The notes: a model not told the origin generated them from the sequence alone. 64,000 bases of DNA from Lentzea waywayandensis (GCF_900115955.1 NZ_FOYL01000021.1:62001-126000); one strand, 5' to 3'. Positions 15,255 through 24,152 are shown, counted from the stretch's first letter. Program-made: numbers and translations.

Positions 15255-16804
15255 CGGAACTGTCCTCCCACCATCGTGCGCAGCACCTGGATGTCCTTGA
15301 TCCGGCCGGCGGTGACCGGGTTGTCCGAGAGCACGACGAGGTCCGCGAGCTTGCCCACGGTCAACGTGCCCTTGAGGTGTTCCTGTTTGCAGGCGTAGGC
15401 GGAGCCGTAGGTGTAGGCGCGCAACGCTTCCAGGCCCGTCACCGCCTCGGCCGGGCTGAACGGCGTGCCGGACGACGTCAGCTGCTCGACCATGCCGTGC
15501 ATGCCGAGCAACGGGGCGCCGTTCACCACCGGGCGATCCGAGCTGCCAGGGACGATCATGCCCGCGTCGAGCAGCGAGCGTTGGCGATAGGCCCACGCGG
15601 CACGCTCCGGCCCGAGCGCCTTCAGCATGCCGTCACCGATCTCGTTGACGAAACGGCCCTGGGGCACGGCGATCACGCCCAACGACACCGCTCGCTCGAC
15701 CTGGTCGGGGCGGGCGACGCCGAAGTGTTCGATGCGGTGGCGGACGTCCGGGCGCGGGTCGATGCGACCAGCTTCCTCATAGGCGTCCAAGACCAGGTCG
15801 ATGGCCGCGTCGCCGATCGCGTGGGTGGCGACGCGCCAACCGCCTCGGTGGGCGGCGATGATCCGCTCCCGCAAGGCGTCCGAGGAGTCCTGCAGGTAGC
15901 CGTGGTTGCCCGGGGTGTCGGCGAAGTCGTGGCACATCGCGGCGGTGTGGCCGATCAGCGAGCCGTCGGAGAAGATCTTGGCCGGGCCGATGCGCAGCCA
16001 GTCGTCGCCGAAACCGGTGCGGATGCCCAGGTCGAGGCCCAGGCCCAGTTCGGTCACCGGGTGCAGGGCGTCGGCGGCGATCATGAGCTCGACGCGGACG
16101 TGCAGCTTTCCCTGGTCGCGAGCGCGGTGGTAGGCCTCCAGCTCGACCGGGGACTTGCCGATCCAGCCGCCGCCGATGCCCGCCTCGACGCAGCTCGTGA
16201 TGCCCTCGCTCAGGTACACGCGGCCGGCGCGGTCGATCGCGTCGACCAGGGTGTCCACCGGATAGGGCAGCACGAGCGGGCCGACCAGGTGCTGGGCCTG
16301 TTCCTGCAACAAGCCCGTCGGGCGGCCGTTGTCCGTGACCACTAGCCCGCCGGAGACCTCGACCGCGCTCTCCGAGATCCCCAGCGCTTCCAGCACGGGC
16401 GTGTTCACCACGCACATGTGGCCGGACGTGTGCTTGATCCACACCTTGCGGCCGCGCGCGACGCGGTCCAGGCCGTCGCGGGTCGGGTGGCCGCCGCACT
16501 TGTTCTGGTCGTAGCCGAAGCCCACGACCCACTCGCCGTCCGGTGCTGCTTCGACGGCCGCGTACAGCGCGTCGAGGCTCGTGACCCGGCAGTCCACTTC
16601 GGACAGAGTCAGGCCGAACCACGCCATGTGGTTGTGGGCGTCGTGGAAGCCGGGCGTGACGGTCGCGCCTTGAAGGTCGACCACCTCTCGGGCCGGGACC
16701 TCCTCCAGCGCCACGATCCGGTCGCCCAGCACGGCGAGCGCGGACGCCGGGCCGTCCAGCGTCACGAACTCGGCGTTCGTCAGCAGCAGGTCGGCCTTGA
16801 TCAT
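15251..16804 (-). CDS. Amidohydrolase family protein (YtcJ-like, Amidohydro_3)
   Basis: This 517-residue metal-dependent hydrolase belongs to the YtcJ-like group. It opens with ADLLLTNAEFVTLDGPASAL, and the metal-binding HxH is in GFHDAHNHMAWFG. Further metal/catalytic segments are GWRVATHAIGDAAID and RHRIEHFGVARPDQ, and SSDRPVVNGAPLLGM near the C-terminus. Substrates of this group include N-substituted amides and formamides and are hard to predict. The ATG overlaps the stop of the thioesterase gene (ATGA). It lies within an acyl-CoA operon, so its substrate may be an acyl amide, an inference from context only. Confidence 0.85.
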   Translation of the reverse strand: MIKADLLLTNAEFVTLDGPASALAVLGDRIVALEEVPAREVVDLQGATVTPGFHDAHNHMAWFGLTLSEVDCRVTSLDALYAAVEAAPDGEWVVGFGYDQNKCGGHPTRDGLDRVARGRKVWIKHTSGHMCVVNTPVLEALGISESAVEVSGGLVVTDNGRPTGLLQEQAQHLVGPLVLPYPVDTLVDAIDRAGRVYLSEGITSCVEAGIGGGWIGKSPVELEAYHRARDQGKLHVRVELMIAADALHPVTELGLGLDLGIRTGFGDDWLRIGPAKIFSDGSLIGHTAAMCHDFADTPGNHGYLQDSSDALRERIIAAHRGGWRVATHAIGDAAIDLVLDAYEEAGRIDPRPDVRHRIEHFGVARPDQVERAVSLGVIAVPQGRFVNEIGDGMLKALGPERAAWAYRQRSLLDAGMIVPGSSDRPVVNGAPLLGMHGMVEQLTSSGTPFSPAEAVTGLEALRAYTYGSAYACKQEHLKGTLTVGKLADLVVLSDNPVTAGRIKDIQVLRTMVGGQFR

Positions 16805-17190
16805 GAGAGCCCTTCGAAAGCCATGCGGTACCAGTCGCTCCACGGCGCGGGACGGCCGTCGGAGCCGACCTTGACGATCACCCGGTAGCCGGAGGCGTAA
16901 CGGCCGCAACGGAAGCCGTAGCGGGCGCTGGTGGTGCCGATGCGGTCTGCGGTGATCTCGACCGGGAGCACGCCGGGCGCGGTGAAGGCCGCGTCGAACT
17001 CGATGTGCAGTTCCTTGACCACGTAGTTCAGGTCGGGATCGCGGTCGGCGTAGGAGGACCAGCCGAAGCCCATCGACTCGAACAGCGCTGACTGGGCGCG
17101 TTCGACGTGCAGCGCGAACCGCGAGTTGTGCAAGGTGCCGTTCAGGTCCAGCTCATCGAAGAAGACCGGGCTCTCCCAGTGAAAGCTCAC
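16801..17190 (-). CDS. Hotdog-fold acyl-CoA thioesterase (4HBT family)
   Basis: This 129-residue protein fits the 4-hydroxybenzoyl-CoA thioesterase family. It begins FHWESPVFFDELDLNGTLHNSRFALHVERA, where the Asp-x(5)-His/Asn arrangement after the first strand and helix is characteristic of the hotdog active site. A typical length for the family is 130-150. The GTG start overlaps the ligase stop by four bases. With the ligase and hydratase it could release a free acid from a processed acyl-CoA. Confidence 0.78.
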   Translation of the reverse strand: MSFHWESPVFFDELDLNGTLHNSRFALHVERAQSALFESMGFGWSSYADRDPDLNYVVKELHIEFDAAFTAPGVLPVEITADRIGTTSARYGFRCGRYASGYRVIVKVGSDGRPAPWSDWYRMAFEGLS

Positions 17191-18563
17191 CGCAGCAGCT
17201 CCTTGGCGACGCGTTCGGACGGGGTGCGCGGTAGATCCTCGCGGAACTCCCAGAAACGCGGAACCTTGAACGACGCCAGTCTTTCCGCACAGAACTCGGC
17301 GAGCTCCTGATCAGTGACTTCCCCGACGACGAACGCCTTCACCTCCTCACCGCGAATGTCGTCCGGCACGCCGATCACGGCCGCGAGCCGCACCGACGGG
17401 TGCGACATCAGCACTTCCTCGACCTCGTGCGCGGCCACGTTCTCGCCGCTGCGCCGGATCATGTCCTTGCTGCGGCCGAGGTGGTAGACACGGCCGTCCT
17501 CGATCCGCGCCAGGTCGCCGGTGCGGAACCAGCCGTCCGCGAACGGCGAGGGCGAACCCAGGTAGCCGTCCATCATGCCGGGGCCGCGCAACCACAGTTC
17601 GCCGTCCACGATCTTGGCCTCGCGATGCGGCGCGGGCAGCCCGAGGCAACCCGTGCCGACGAACCGGTCGTGGTCGAGCGCGGTGATCCGCAGGTCGGCT
17701 CCGGTCTCGGTCATGCCGAACGCCTCGAACCAGCCGACGCCCCAGCGCTCTTCCAGCTCGGCGTGCAGGGCGGGCGGGATCGCCGAGGCCTGCACGACTC
17801 GTACGGAGTGCTGTCGATCCAACGGATCGACAGGCATGCGCAGCAGCAACGCCGGCATCGCGCCGAGGCAGTAGAAGTAGGTGACGCCGTGCTCGCGGAC
17901 CTTCGCCCAGAACGACGACGGGTGAAAGCCGTCCAGCACCACGAGATGCGCGCCGGCGAGCAGTGCCGCGACGACGTTCCACTGTGGATCGATGTAGTGG
18001 AACGGTTGTGCCGTCAGCATCACGTCACCGGAGTTCAGCTGCGGGAAGTACTCGACCAGGCTGCCGCCGAGCGTCAGCCAGTAGGAGTGCGACAGCACGC
18101 AGGCCTTCGGATTCCCCGTGGTGCCTGAGGTGAACTGCAGGCTGACCGACGCGGACACCTCGCCCTGCACGAACCCGCCGACCGGCTCCAGTTCCTCGAC
18201 GTAGTGCACCACGTGGTCGGCGAGCAGTGACCGGAACTCCTCGGCGCCGACCACGGCGACGGCCTCCGAGGTGGTCAGCACATGAGAGGCGTCGACCGAG
18301 CGGTACTTGACGTTGAGCGGCACGGCCGTGGCGCCGAGCTTGACCAGCGCGAACCAGACCAGCGGGAACTCCGGCACGTTCCGCAGCATGATCGCGACCC
18401 GGTCGCCCGCGCGGATCCCCTTGTCCCGCAACGCCTGCGCGTACCCGTCGGACAGCGCGTCGATCTCGGCGAAGGTGAACGAGCCGCCCGGATCGAACGT
18501 CCACGCGGTCTTGTCCGGCCACCTCGTGACCGCGGTCCGGAGCGCGCCGATCAGGTCAGCCAC
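17187..18563 (-). CDS. AMP-dependent acyl-CoA synthetase/ligase
   Basis: This ANL-family ligase activates a carboxylic acid to its CoA thioester through an acyl-adenylate. The P-loop is FTSGTTGNPKA. The A5 motif is FEAFGMTETGAD, the A7/A8 region is GWFRTGDLARIEDGRVYHLGRSKDMIRRSGENV, and the catalytic A10 lysine is in PRTPSERVAKELL. The 458-residue length is slightly short for the family (about 500-550). The sequence resembles carnitine/crotonobetaine-CoA ligases, but substrate is undetermined. The start overlaps the 3' end of the hydratase gene by 8 bp. It is the second gene of the 19296-to-14649 operon. Confidence 0.9.
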   Translation of the reverse strand: MADLIGALRTAVTRWPDKTAWTFDPGGSFTFAEIDALSDGYAQALRDKGIRAGDRVAIMLRNVPEFPLVWFALVKLGATAVPLNVKYRSVDASHVLTTSEAVAVVGAEEFRSLLADHVVHYVEELEPVGGFVQGEVSASVSLQFTSGTTGNPKACVLSHSYWLTLGGSLVEYFPQLNSGDVMLTAQPFHYIDPQWNVVAALLAGAHLVVLDGFHPSSFWAKVREHGVTYFYCLGAMPALLLRMPVDPLDRQHSVRVVQASAIPPALHAELEERWGVGWFEAFGMTETGADLRITALDHDRFVGTGCLGLPAPHREAKIVDGELWLRGPGMMDGYLGSPSPFADGWFRTGDLARIEDGRVYHLGRSKDMIRRSGENVAAHEVEEVLMSHPSVRLAAVIGVPDDIRGEEVKAFVVGEVTDQELAEFCAERLASFKVPRFWEFREDLPRTPSERVAKELLR

Positions 18564-19296
18564 GGCCGAACTCCTCCCGCGGCTTGTCCCCCTCGCCAGA
18601 GGTGCTGGTGATCACGGCGTGGTCGACCTCGGTGGCCAGCGCCTGGTCGAGCGTCGAACCGAGGCCCTGGTCGAGCGCGCGTTTCGCCAACAACGCGGCG
18701 ACCGGAGGCTGGGCAGCGATGCGCTTCGCCAGCTTCATCGCGTGCTTCTCGTGGTCGATGACGTCCCGGTACACCACTCCGAGCTCCATCAGCGTGCCGC
18801 CGGTGATGTGTTCGCCCAGCAACAGCAATTGCTTCGCCCGGTGGGGACCGACCATCTTCGGCAACAGGCTGGAGATCCCTCCCGTGACACTGAGACCGAC
18901 GCTGACCTCGGGAAAACCGAACTTCGCGAGGCCTCCCGTCACGATCAGGTCGCATCCCAGGGCGAACTCCGCGCCCGCTCCCAGCGCGTAGCCGTGGACC
19001 GCGGCGATCACGACGCCGGGGAAGTCGCGGATCGCGCGGGTGACGTCCTGGATGCGCTCCAGCCGTGCCCGCGTCTGCTCCTCGGTCTCGACCGGGACCG
19101 GCTCCTTCAGGTCGTGGCCGGCGCAGAACGCCTTGCCGCGGCCCGCCAGCACGATCACCCGCGCCTCGTCCTCACGTGCCCGTGCGAACGCGGCCAGCAG
19201 GTCCTCGACCAGCGCCGGGACCACGGCGTTGAGCCGTTCCGGACGGTTCAGGTGCACCTGCGCGATGCCCTCGGCACAGGAGTAGTCGACGGTCAT
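18556..19296 (-). CDS. Enoyl-CoA hydratase/isomerase family protein
   Basis: This crotonase-fold protein of 246 residues acts on acyl-CoA thioesters. The oxyanion-hole segments are FCAGHDLKE and VHGYALGAGAEFALGCD. The glutamate in FGFPEVSVGL corresponds to the second catalytic position. The first glutamate position in GAGAEFAL also looks intact. The ATG is preceded by AAGGGGAG. It is the first gene of the five-gene acyl-CoA operon and its promoter region holds the CGAT-repeat operator shared with the divergent TetR gene. Confidence 0.9.
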   Translation of the reverse strand: MTVDYSCAEGIAQVHLNRPERLNAVVPALVEDLLAAFARAREDEARVIVLAGRGKAFCAGHDLKEPVPVETEEQTRARLERIQDVTRAIRDFPGVVIAAVHGYALGAGAEFALGCDLIVTGGLAKFGFPEVSVGLSVTGGISSLLPKMVGPHRAKQLLLLGEHITGGTLMELGVVYRDVIDHEKHAMKLAKRIAAQPPVAALLAKRALDQGLGSTLDQALATEVDHAVITSTSGEGDKPREEFGRG

Positions 19297-19306
19297 CTCT
19301 CCCCTT

Positions 19307-19322
19307 CGATCGATCGATCGAT
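19307..19322. promoter_or_regulatory. Self-complementary (CGAT)4 operator candidate
   Basis: Four tandem CGAT units make a 16-bp self-complementary block in the 76-bp gap between the enoyl-CoA hydratase and the TetR gene. It is the best candidate for the TetR operator and would control both directions. Confidence 0.6.
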
Positions 19323-19372
19323 TGGGCCTGACGCTAGAGTGAGCGCGTCCGGCCGGTCAAGGGAGGCAGCAG

Positions 19373-19933
19373 ATGACGACGGAGGAACGGGTCCGCGAGG
19401 CCGCCGTGCGGTTGTTCGCCGAGCGCGGCTTCCACGGCACCGGCATCCGCGACCTCGCGCAGGCCGCCGGGCTGTCGTCGGCGACGCTCTACCACTACAT
19501 GGGCACCAAGGAAGACCTGCTGGTCGAGATCATGCGCACGAGCCTGACCGAGTTGATCGGCAAGGCCGGGCAGATCACCGGCGACGAGACGGACCGTCTC
19601 GTCGCGCTGGTCAAGATGCACGTGCGGGCGCACGCCGAGAAGCCGCGCGAGACGGCGGTGGTGGACGGCGAGATGCGGGCGCTGACCGGCGAGCGCCGCG
19701 AGGAGATCGTGGCGTTGCGCGACCGCTACGAGCGCTTCTGGCAGGACGCGATCGACGACGGCGTGAAGGCGCGCAAGCTCACGGTGGCCGATCCGAGCAT
19801 CGCCCGGCTGGCGTTGCTGGAGATGTGCAGCGGTGTCTCCCGCTGGTACTCCCCCACCGGGCCGGTCGACTTGAGTGATCTCACCATTCAATACGCGGAC
19901 ATGGCGCTGGGCATGCTCGGCGCCGCACGCTAG
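19373..19933 (+). CDS. TetR-family transcriptional regulator
   Basis: This 186-residue repressor has a standard TetR N-terminus: VREAAVRLFAERGFHGTGIRDLAQAAGLSSATLYHYMGTKEDLL. The C-terminal ligand domain resembles regulators of fatty-acid and acyl-CoA genes (a TetR_C fold with WYSPTGPVDLSDL near the end). The ATG follows AAGGGAGG. It is divergent from the acyl-CoA operon, so the ligand is probably an acyl-CoA made by that pathway. The stop is only a few bases before the start of the cobalamin riboswitch. Confidence 0.9.
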   Translation: MTTEERVREAAVRLFAERGFHGTGIRDLAQAAGLSSATLYHYMGTKEDLLVEIMRTSLTELIGKAGQITGDETDRLVALVKMHVRAHAEKPRETAVVDGEMRALTGERREEIVALRDRYERFWQDAIDDGVKARKLTVADPSIARLALLEMCSGVSRWYSPTGPVDLSDLTIQYADMALGMLGAAR

Positions 19934-19935
19934 TG

Positions 19936-20142
19936 TCGGTCCTGCCAGCGGTTCACCCGGGCTCGTTCCGGGTGGAGCAAAAGGGAACCCGGTGCGAGTC
20001 CGGGACTGCCCCGCAGCGGTGAGTGGGAACGAAAGCCGTCATACGCACTGGGTCTGCCAGATCTGGGAAGCGACGGCCGGTAGGAGCGAGCCTCAGGGCT
20101 CGAGAACGGCGCCCACGAGTCCGAAGACCTGCCGCCGGTCCG
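19936..20142 (+). ncRNA. Cobalamin (adenosylcobalamin) riboswitch upstream of metE
   Basis: The conserved cobalamin core is directly readable: AAAAGGGAACCCGGTGCGA, then GTCCGGGACTGCCCCGCAGC (P3-P6 core), GGGAACGAAAGCC, the B12-box-like CTGGGAAGCGACGGCCGG, and the closing GAGTCCGAAGACCTGCCG. It sits between the TetR stop and metE. When cobalamin is available it should reduce expression of the B12-independent methionine synthase. The expression platform is probably between 20143 and the start; CCTCTCG (20172-20178) could pair with the ribosome site CGAGGAGAG, but I cannot fold it here. The ends are approximate. Confidence 0.93.
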
Positions 20143-20258
20143 CGCGCCGACCCGGTGCGCGGTGCTCCGGAGCCTCTCGGGCGGGCTGACGGGCGCGGCT
20201 CCGTGCCGCCCTGCTCGCGTGTCTCCGGTGCTTCCGCACGCTCGCGAGGAGAGAGCTT

Positions 20259-22487
20259 GTGACCATTGGCAGCACTGTTTTCGGCTACCCCCGCATTGGA
20301 CCGAAGCGCGAACTGAAGCGCGCGGTCGAGCAGTACTGGGCCGGAAAGATCGATGAGGCTGCACTCCAGCAGACCGCGAAACAGCTCAGGGCGCAGACCT
20401 GGGCCGAACTGTCCGAACTGGACTCCGTACCGTCGAACACGTTCTCGTTCTACGACCAGGTGCTCGACACGTCGTTGTTGTTCGACGCGATCCCCCAGCG
20501 GTTCCGCGACCTCGGACTGTCCGAACTGGACACCTGCTTCGCGGCGGCACGCGGCCGGGACGGCGCCGCGGCCCTGGAACTGACGAAGTGGTTCGACACG
20601 AACTACCACTACCTGGTGCCGGAACTGGGCCCGGACACCGAGTTCCGGCTGACCGGCGACAAGCCGATCGCCGAGTACCGCGAGGCGCTCGAACTCGGCA
20701 TCACGACCCGGCCGGTGCTGCTCGGCCCGGTCACGTACCTGTTGCTGGCCAAGAGCACGGTTCCCGGCTTCGAACCGGTGACACTGCTCGATCGCCTGCT
20801 GGAGGCGTACGTCGAACTGCTCGGCCGCCTGCGCGTCGAGGGCGTCGAGTGGGTGCAGATCGACGAACCGGCGTTCGCCGCCGACCGCACACCGGCCGAA
20901 CTGAACGCGTTGCGCCGCACGTACCGGACGCTCAGCGGGCTGCCCGGCCGGCCGAAGCTGCTGGTCACCGGCTACTACGGCGACCTGGGCGAGGCACTAC
21001 CGATCCTGGCCTCCTCCCAGGTCGAGGCGATCGGCATCGACCTCGTGAGCGCGCCGGACACGTCGGTCGCGATCCCCGCGCTGCGCGACAAGATCCTGGT
21101 CGCCGGCCTGGTCGACGGGCGCAACGTGTGGCGCACCGACCTGCACGCCGCGCTGGCGACGGCAGCGGCACTGCTGGGCTCCGCGCGCGAGGTCGTCGTC
21201 TCGTCGTCCTCCACGCTGCTGCACGTGCCGTACGACCTGGAAGCCGAGAACCTCGAACCGGACGTGCAGGCGCGGCTGGCGTTCGCACGGCAGAAGGTGC
21301 GCGAGATCGTGGTGCTGGGCAAGGCTTTGCGCAACGGAGCCGACGGCGCCTGGGCCGACGAGGCGAAGCACCAGGTGCCCAGCCCGCGCCGCGACGACCA
21401 CGTCCGGGCACGCATCGCGTCGTTGCGGCCGGAACACAGCGTCCGTGCGCCGTACGAGGAACGCGCTGCCGCCCAGCAGGCCCGGCTCGCGCTGCCGCCG
21501 CTCGCGACCACGACGATCGGTTCGTTCCCGCAGACCGGCGACATCCGCAAGGCACGCGCGGCCGTGCGCGGCGGGGAGATCACCGAGGACGAGTACGGGC
21601 AGCGGATGCGAAACGAGATCGGTCGCGTGATCGATCTTCAGGAGGACATCGGCCTGGACGTGCTGGTGCACGGCGAGCCCGAGCGCAACGACATGGTCCA
21701 GTACTTCGCCGAGCACCTGGAGGGCTTCGCCAGCACGGAGTTCGCGTGGGTGCAGTCGTACGGGTCGCGGTGCGTGCGGCCGCCAATCATCCACGGCGAT
21801 GTGTCGCGGCCGAAGCCGATGACGGTGCCGTGGAGCACCTACGCGCAGTCGCTGACGTCCAAGCCGGTCAAGGGAATGCTGACCGGTCCGGTGACGATCC
21901 TCGCGTGGTCGTTCGTCCGCGACGACCAGCCGCTGGCCGACACCGCGAACCAGGTGGCGCTGGCGTTGCGCGACGAGATCCGCGACCTGGAGGCCGCCGG
22001 GATCCGGGTGGTGCAGGTCGACGAACCGGCGCTGCGCGAGCTGCTTCCGTTGCGCCGGAAGGACCAACCGGCGTACCTGGAGTGGTCGGTCGGCGCGTTC
22101 CGGCTCGCCACCGCCGGCGCCACGACGGGCACCCAGATCCACACCCACCTGTGCTATTCGGAGTTCGGCGAGGTGATCGGCGCGATCTCCGACCTCGATG
22201 CCGACGTCACGACGATCGAGGCCGCGCGGTCCAAGATGGAGATCCTGGAGGGCCTGGAGTTCCCGCGTGGCATCGGTCCCGGCGTCTACGACATCCACTC
22301 ACCGCTGGTGCCGAGCGAGGACGACATCGTTTCGCTGATCACCGAGGCGGTGCGCGCGGTGCCAGGTGAACGTTTGTGGATCAACCCCGACTGCGGGTTG
22401 AAGACGCGCGGTTACGCCGAGGTGGAGCCGGCGTTGCGAAACCTGGTCGCGGCGACCCGTCGCATGAGGGCCCACCTGGGCGGATGA
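20259..22487 (+). CDS. metE: Cobalamin-independent methionine synthase
   Basis: MetE transfers a methyl group from methyltetrahydropteroyltriglutamate to homocysteine without B12. The 742-residue protein starts TIGSTVFGYPRIGPKRELK, the family's N-terminal block. Zinc ligands in the C-terminal domain are His630 and Cys632 in IHTHLCYSEF and Cys712 in NPDCGLKTRG, with a glutamate following about 22 residues after the His-Cys pair. The DIHSP block is present. The GTG start has a GAGGAGAG ribosome site. Expression is under the cobalamin riboswitch at 19936, which implies that a B12-dependent MetH also exists. A strong terminator follows. Confidence 0.97.
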   Translation: MTIGSTVFGYPRIGPKRELKRAVEQYWAGKIDEAALQQTAKQLRAQTWAELSELDSVPSNTFSFYDQVLDTSLLFDAIPQRFRDLGLSELDTCFAAARGRDGAAALELTKWFDTNYHYLVPELGPDTEFRLTGDKPIAEYREALELGITTRPVLLGPVTYLLLAKSTVPGFEPVTLLDRLLEAYVELLGRLRVEGVEWVQIDEPAFAADRTPAELNALRRTYRTLSGLPGRPKLLVTGYYGDLGEALPILASSQVEAIGIDLVSAPDTSVAIPALRDKILVAGLVDGRNVWRTDLHAALATAAALLGSAREVVVSSSSTLLHVPYDLEAENLEPDVQARLAFARQKVREIVVLGKALRNGADGAWADEAKHQVPSPRRDDHVRARIASLRPEHSVRAPYEERAAAQQARLALPPLATTTIGSFPQTGDIRKARAAVRGGEITEDEYGQRMRNEIGRVIDLQEDIGLDVLVHGEPERNDMVQYFAEHLEGFASTEFAWVQSYGSRCVRPPIIHGDVSRPKPMTVPWSTYAQSLTSKPVKGMLTGPVTILAWSFVRDDQPLADTANQVALALRDEIRDLEAAGIRVVQVDEPALRELLPLRRKDQPAYLEWSVGAFRLATAGATTGTQIHTHLCYSEFGEVIGAISDLDADVTTIEAARSKMEILEGLEFPRGIGPGVYDIHSPLVPSEDDIVSLITEAVRAVPGERLWINPDCGLKTRGYAEVEPALRNLVAATRRMRAHLGG

Positions 22488-22495
22488 GAGCGCGA

Positions 22496-22535
22496 CCCCG
22501 GGACGTGATCGATTCCGTCCCGGGGTTGTTAATTT
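22496..22535 (+). terminator. Intrinsic terminator after metE
   Basis: Perfect 10-bp arms CCCCGGGACG and CGTCCCGGGG flank a 10-nt loop and are followed by TTGTTAATTT, a genuine U-rich tail. It begins 9 bp after the metE stop. Confidence 0.9.
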
Positions 22536-22637
22536 CCCGGTATGGCAAAGATTTGGCGAAGTACCTAGACGTGAACGTGGTTCATGTACCACCTTCGGCC
22601 TCGCAAGCCTCGCTCCCCTGCACCCCGGAGGCCTCTG

Positions 22638-23387
22638 TTGAGGAAGAAGCTCCTGACCGCGCTCGCCGGCGCACTGCTGATCACGGCACTGTTCCCCGGC
22701 ATCGCGCTCGCTGACCCGCCCCGGGCCATCCCCGCCAACTACGAGGCGGCCGACGGCAAGTGGCAGCCGGCGTTCGACTACGACGGCGACGGCTGTTACC
22801 CCACCCCGGCGATCTCGCCGACCGGTGACATCGCGCCCGGCCTGAAGAACTCCGGCGCGCTGAACGGCAACTGCCACGACAGGTCCGACCTGGACAACAC
22901 CAACTCCTACAGCCGTTCCAAGTGCAACAACGGCTGGTGCGCCTACCTGTACGACCTGTACTTCGAGAAGGACCAGGCCGTTCCGCTGATCGACTGCTGC
23001 GGCCACCGCCACGACATCGAGCACGTGGTCGTCTGGGTGCAGAACGACGTGGCCCAGTTCGTCTCGACGTCGGAGCACGGCAAGTACAAGACCCACCCGC
23101 GTGCCAACGTGCAGTGGGAAGGCACCCACCCGAAGATCATCTACCACAAGGACGGCGCCAGCACGCACTGCTTCCGGCTCGCGGGCGCGGGCGAGCAGGC
23201 GGAGAACCACTACGGGGTCTACCAGTACCCCGGGCTGGTCAGCTGGGACCGCTTCCCCGCCGGGGTCCGCGACAAGCTCGTGAACGCGAACTTCGGCAGC
23301 GCGTCCCTGGCGATCAAGGACAGCGCGTTCAACTACAACCTGGGCATCGCGAAGCCCGCCGGGATCGCGTTCGACCCGAACGCCTGA
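22638..23387 (+). CDS. Secreted necrosis-inducing NLP/NPP1-family protein
   Basis: This is a 249-residue secreted protein of the NEP1-like (NLP, NPP1) family. It has a signal peptide (LRKKLLTALAGALLITALFPGIALA) with AxA before residue 26. The hallmark heptapeptide appears as GHRHDIE at 122-128, followed by HVVVWV; the usual sequence is GHRHDWE, so tryptophan is replaced by isoleucine while the metal-binding His, Asp and Glu remain. Six cysteines are visible. Family members bind plant glycosylinositol phosphorylceramides and cause cytolysis in dicots, but many microbial NLPs are non-cytolytic. The start is a TTG behind CCGGAGG at 22625. It stands alone after the metE terminator. Confidence 0.9.
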   Translation: MRKKLLTALAGALLITALFPGIALADPPRAIPANYEAADGKWQPAFDYDGDGCYPTPAISPTGDIAPGLKNSGALNGNCHDRSDLDNTNSYSRSKCNNGWCAYLYDLYFEKDQAVPLIDCCGHRHDIEHVVVWVQNDVAQFVSTSEHGKYKTHPRANVQWEGTHPKIIYHKDGASTHCFRLAGAGEQAENHYGVYQYPGLVSWDRFPAGVRDKLVNANFGSASLAIKDSAFNYNLGIAKPAGIAFDPNA

Positions 23388-24059
23388 TCACTTGGCCACA
23401 CGGTTCAGCCACTCGGCCAAGAGGGCCCGTTCCGCTGGAGACAGCATCAGGGGCGGGTCCTCTTCCAGTGCCACCCTCAGCGCGATCGCCCTGCTCGGGA
23501 TGTCCGTCGGCTCGTCCGGCGCGACGTCCGTCGTGATCGCCCTGATCACCTGCTCGCGTGAGAACGTGATCAGCTCCAGATCGCGGTCCTCCTCCGGCGT
23601 CGCGATCAACGCCAGCACGACGCCCATGCCCGCCGCGTGCACGAACTGCGCCGCCTGCTCGACGGGGACCGTCAGCCGGCCCGCCGACGCGATGCGGCTG
23701 ATGATCTCGCGGAGCATCGCGTCCGCCTTCAGCCGCGCCTCACGCTTGCGCGGCTCGCCGTACATCAGCAGGTAGAACGCGGGCCGCGCCAGGCCGAAGC
23801 CGATGTGCAGCTCCCACCCCCGTCGCAGGTCGTCCACGGGGTTGTCGCTGGCACCCATCGCCTGCTTGGTCGCGAGGTAGTCGGAGAAGCCGAACGCCGC
23901 CACGGCGTCGAGTAGCCCGTCCTTGTCGCCGAAGAGCCGGTAGAGCGTCGGCGCCTGCACGCCCGCCGCCGAAGCGACCGCGCGCGTGGAGACCGCTTCC
24001 TTGCCACCCTCGACGAGCAGGTCGGCCGCAGCCTTCACCAGACGCTCTCTCGTGTCCAT
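23388..24059 (-). CDS. TetR-family transcriptional regulator
   Basis: This 223-residue regulator begins ERLVKAAADLLVEGGKEAVSTRAVASAAGVQAPTLYRLFGDKDGLL, a full TetR DNA-binding domain. The C-terminal region (DDLRRGWELHIGFGLARPAFYLLMYG) is shared closely with the TetR protein at 44200, showing that the two are paralogues. It is divergent from the SDR pair at 24153. Repeats at 24061 and 24121 are likely operators. The stop abuts that of the NLP gene in convergent orientation with no gap. Confidence 0.9.
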   Translation of the reverse strand: MDTRERLVKAAADLLVEGGKEAVSTRAVASAAGVQAPTLYRLFGDKDGLLDAVAAFGFSDYLATKQAMGASDNPVDDLRRGWELHIGFGLARPAFYLLMYGEPRKREARLKADAMLREIISRIASAGRLTVPVEQAAQFVHAAGMGVVLALIATPEEDRDLELITFSREQVIRAITTDVAPDEPTDIPSRAIALRVALEEDPPLMLSPAERALLAEWLNRVAK

Positions 24060-24060
24060 G

Positions 24061-24135
24061 TAACGACGATAACACATCAGCGGTAGCGTTGATTCGATAT
24101 CAGTGCTACGTTGAATCAGGTAACGACGGAAACAC
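24061..24135. promoter_or_regulatory. Pair of direct repeats in TetR/SDR divergent promoter
   Basis: TAACGACGATAACAC (24061-24075) recurs as TAACGACGGAAACAC (24121-24135), exactly 60 bp apart, flanking the inner segment with TTGATTCGATATCA and TTGAATCA. The two copies lie next to the two gene starts and are the best operator candidates for the divergent TetR protein. Confidence 0.55.
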
Positions 24136-24152
24136 CAGCTAGGAGTGCTGTC

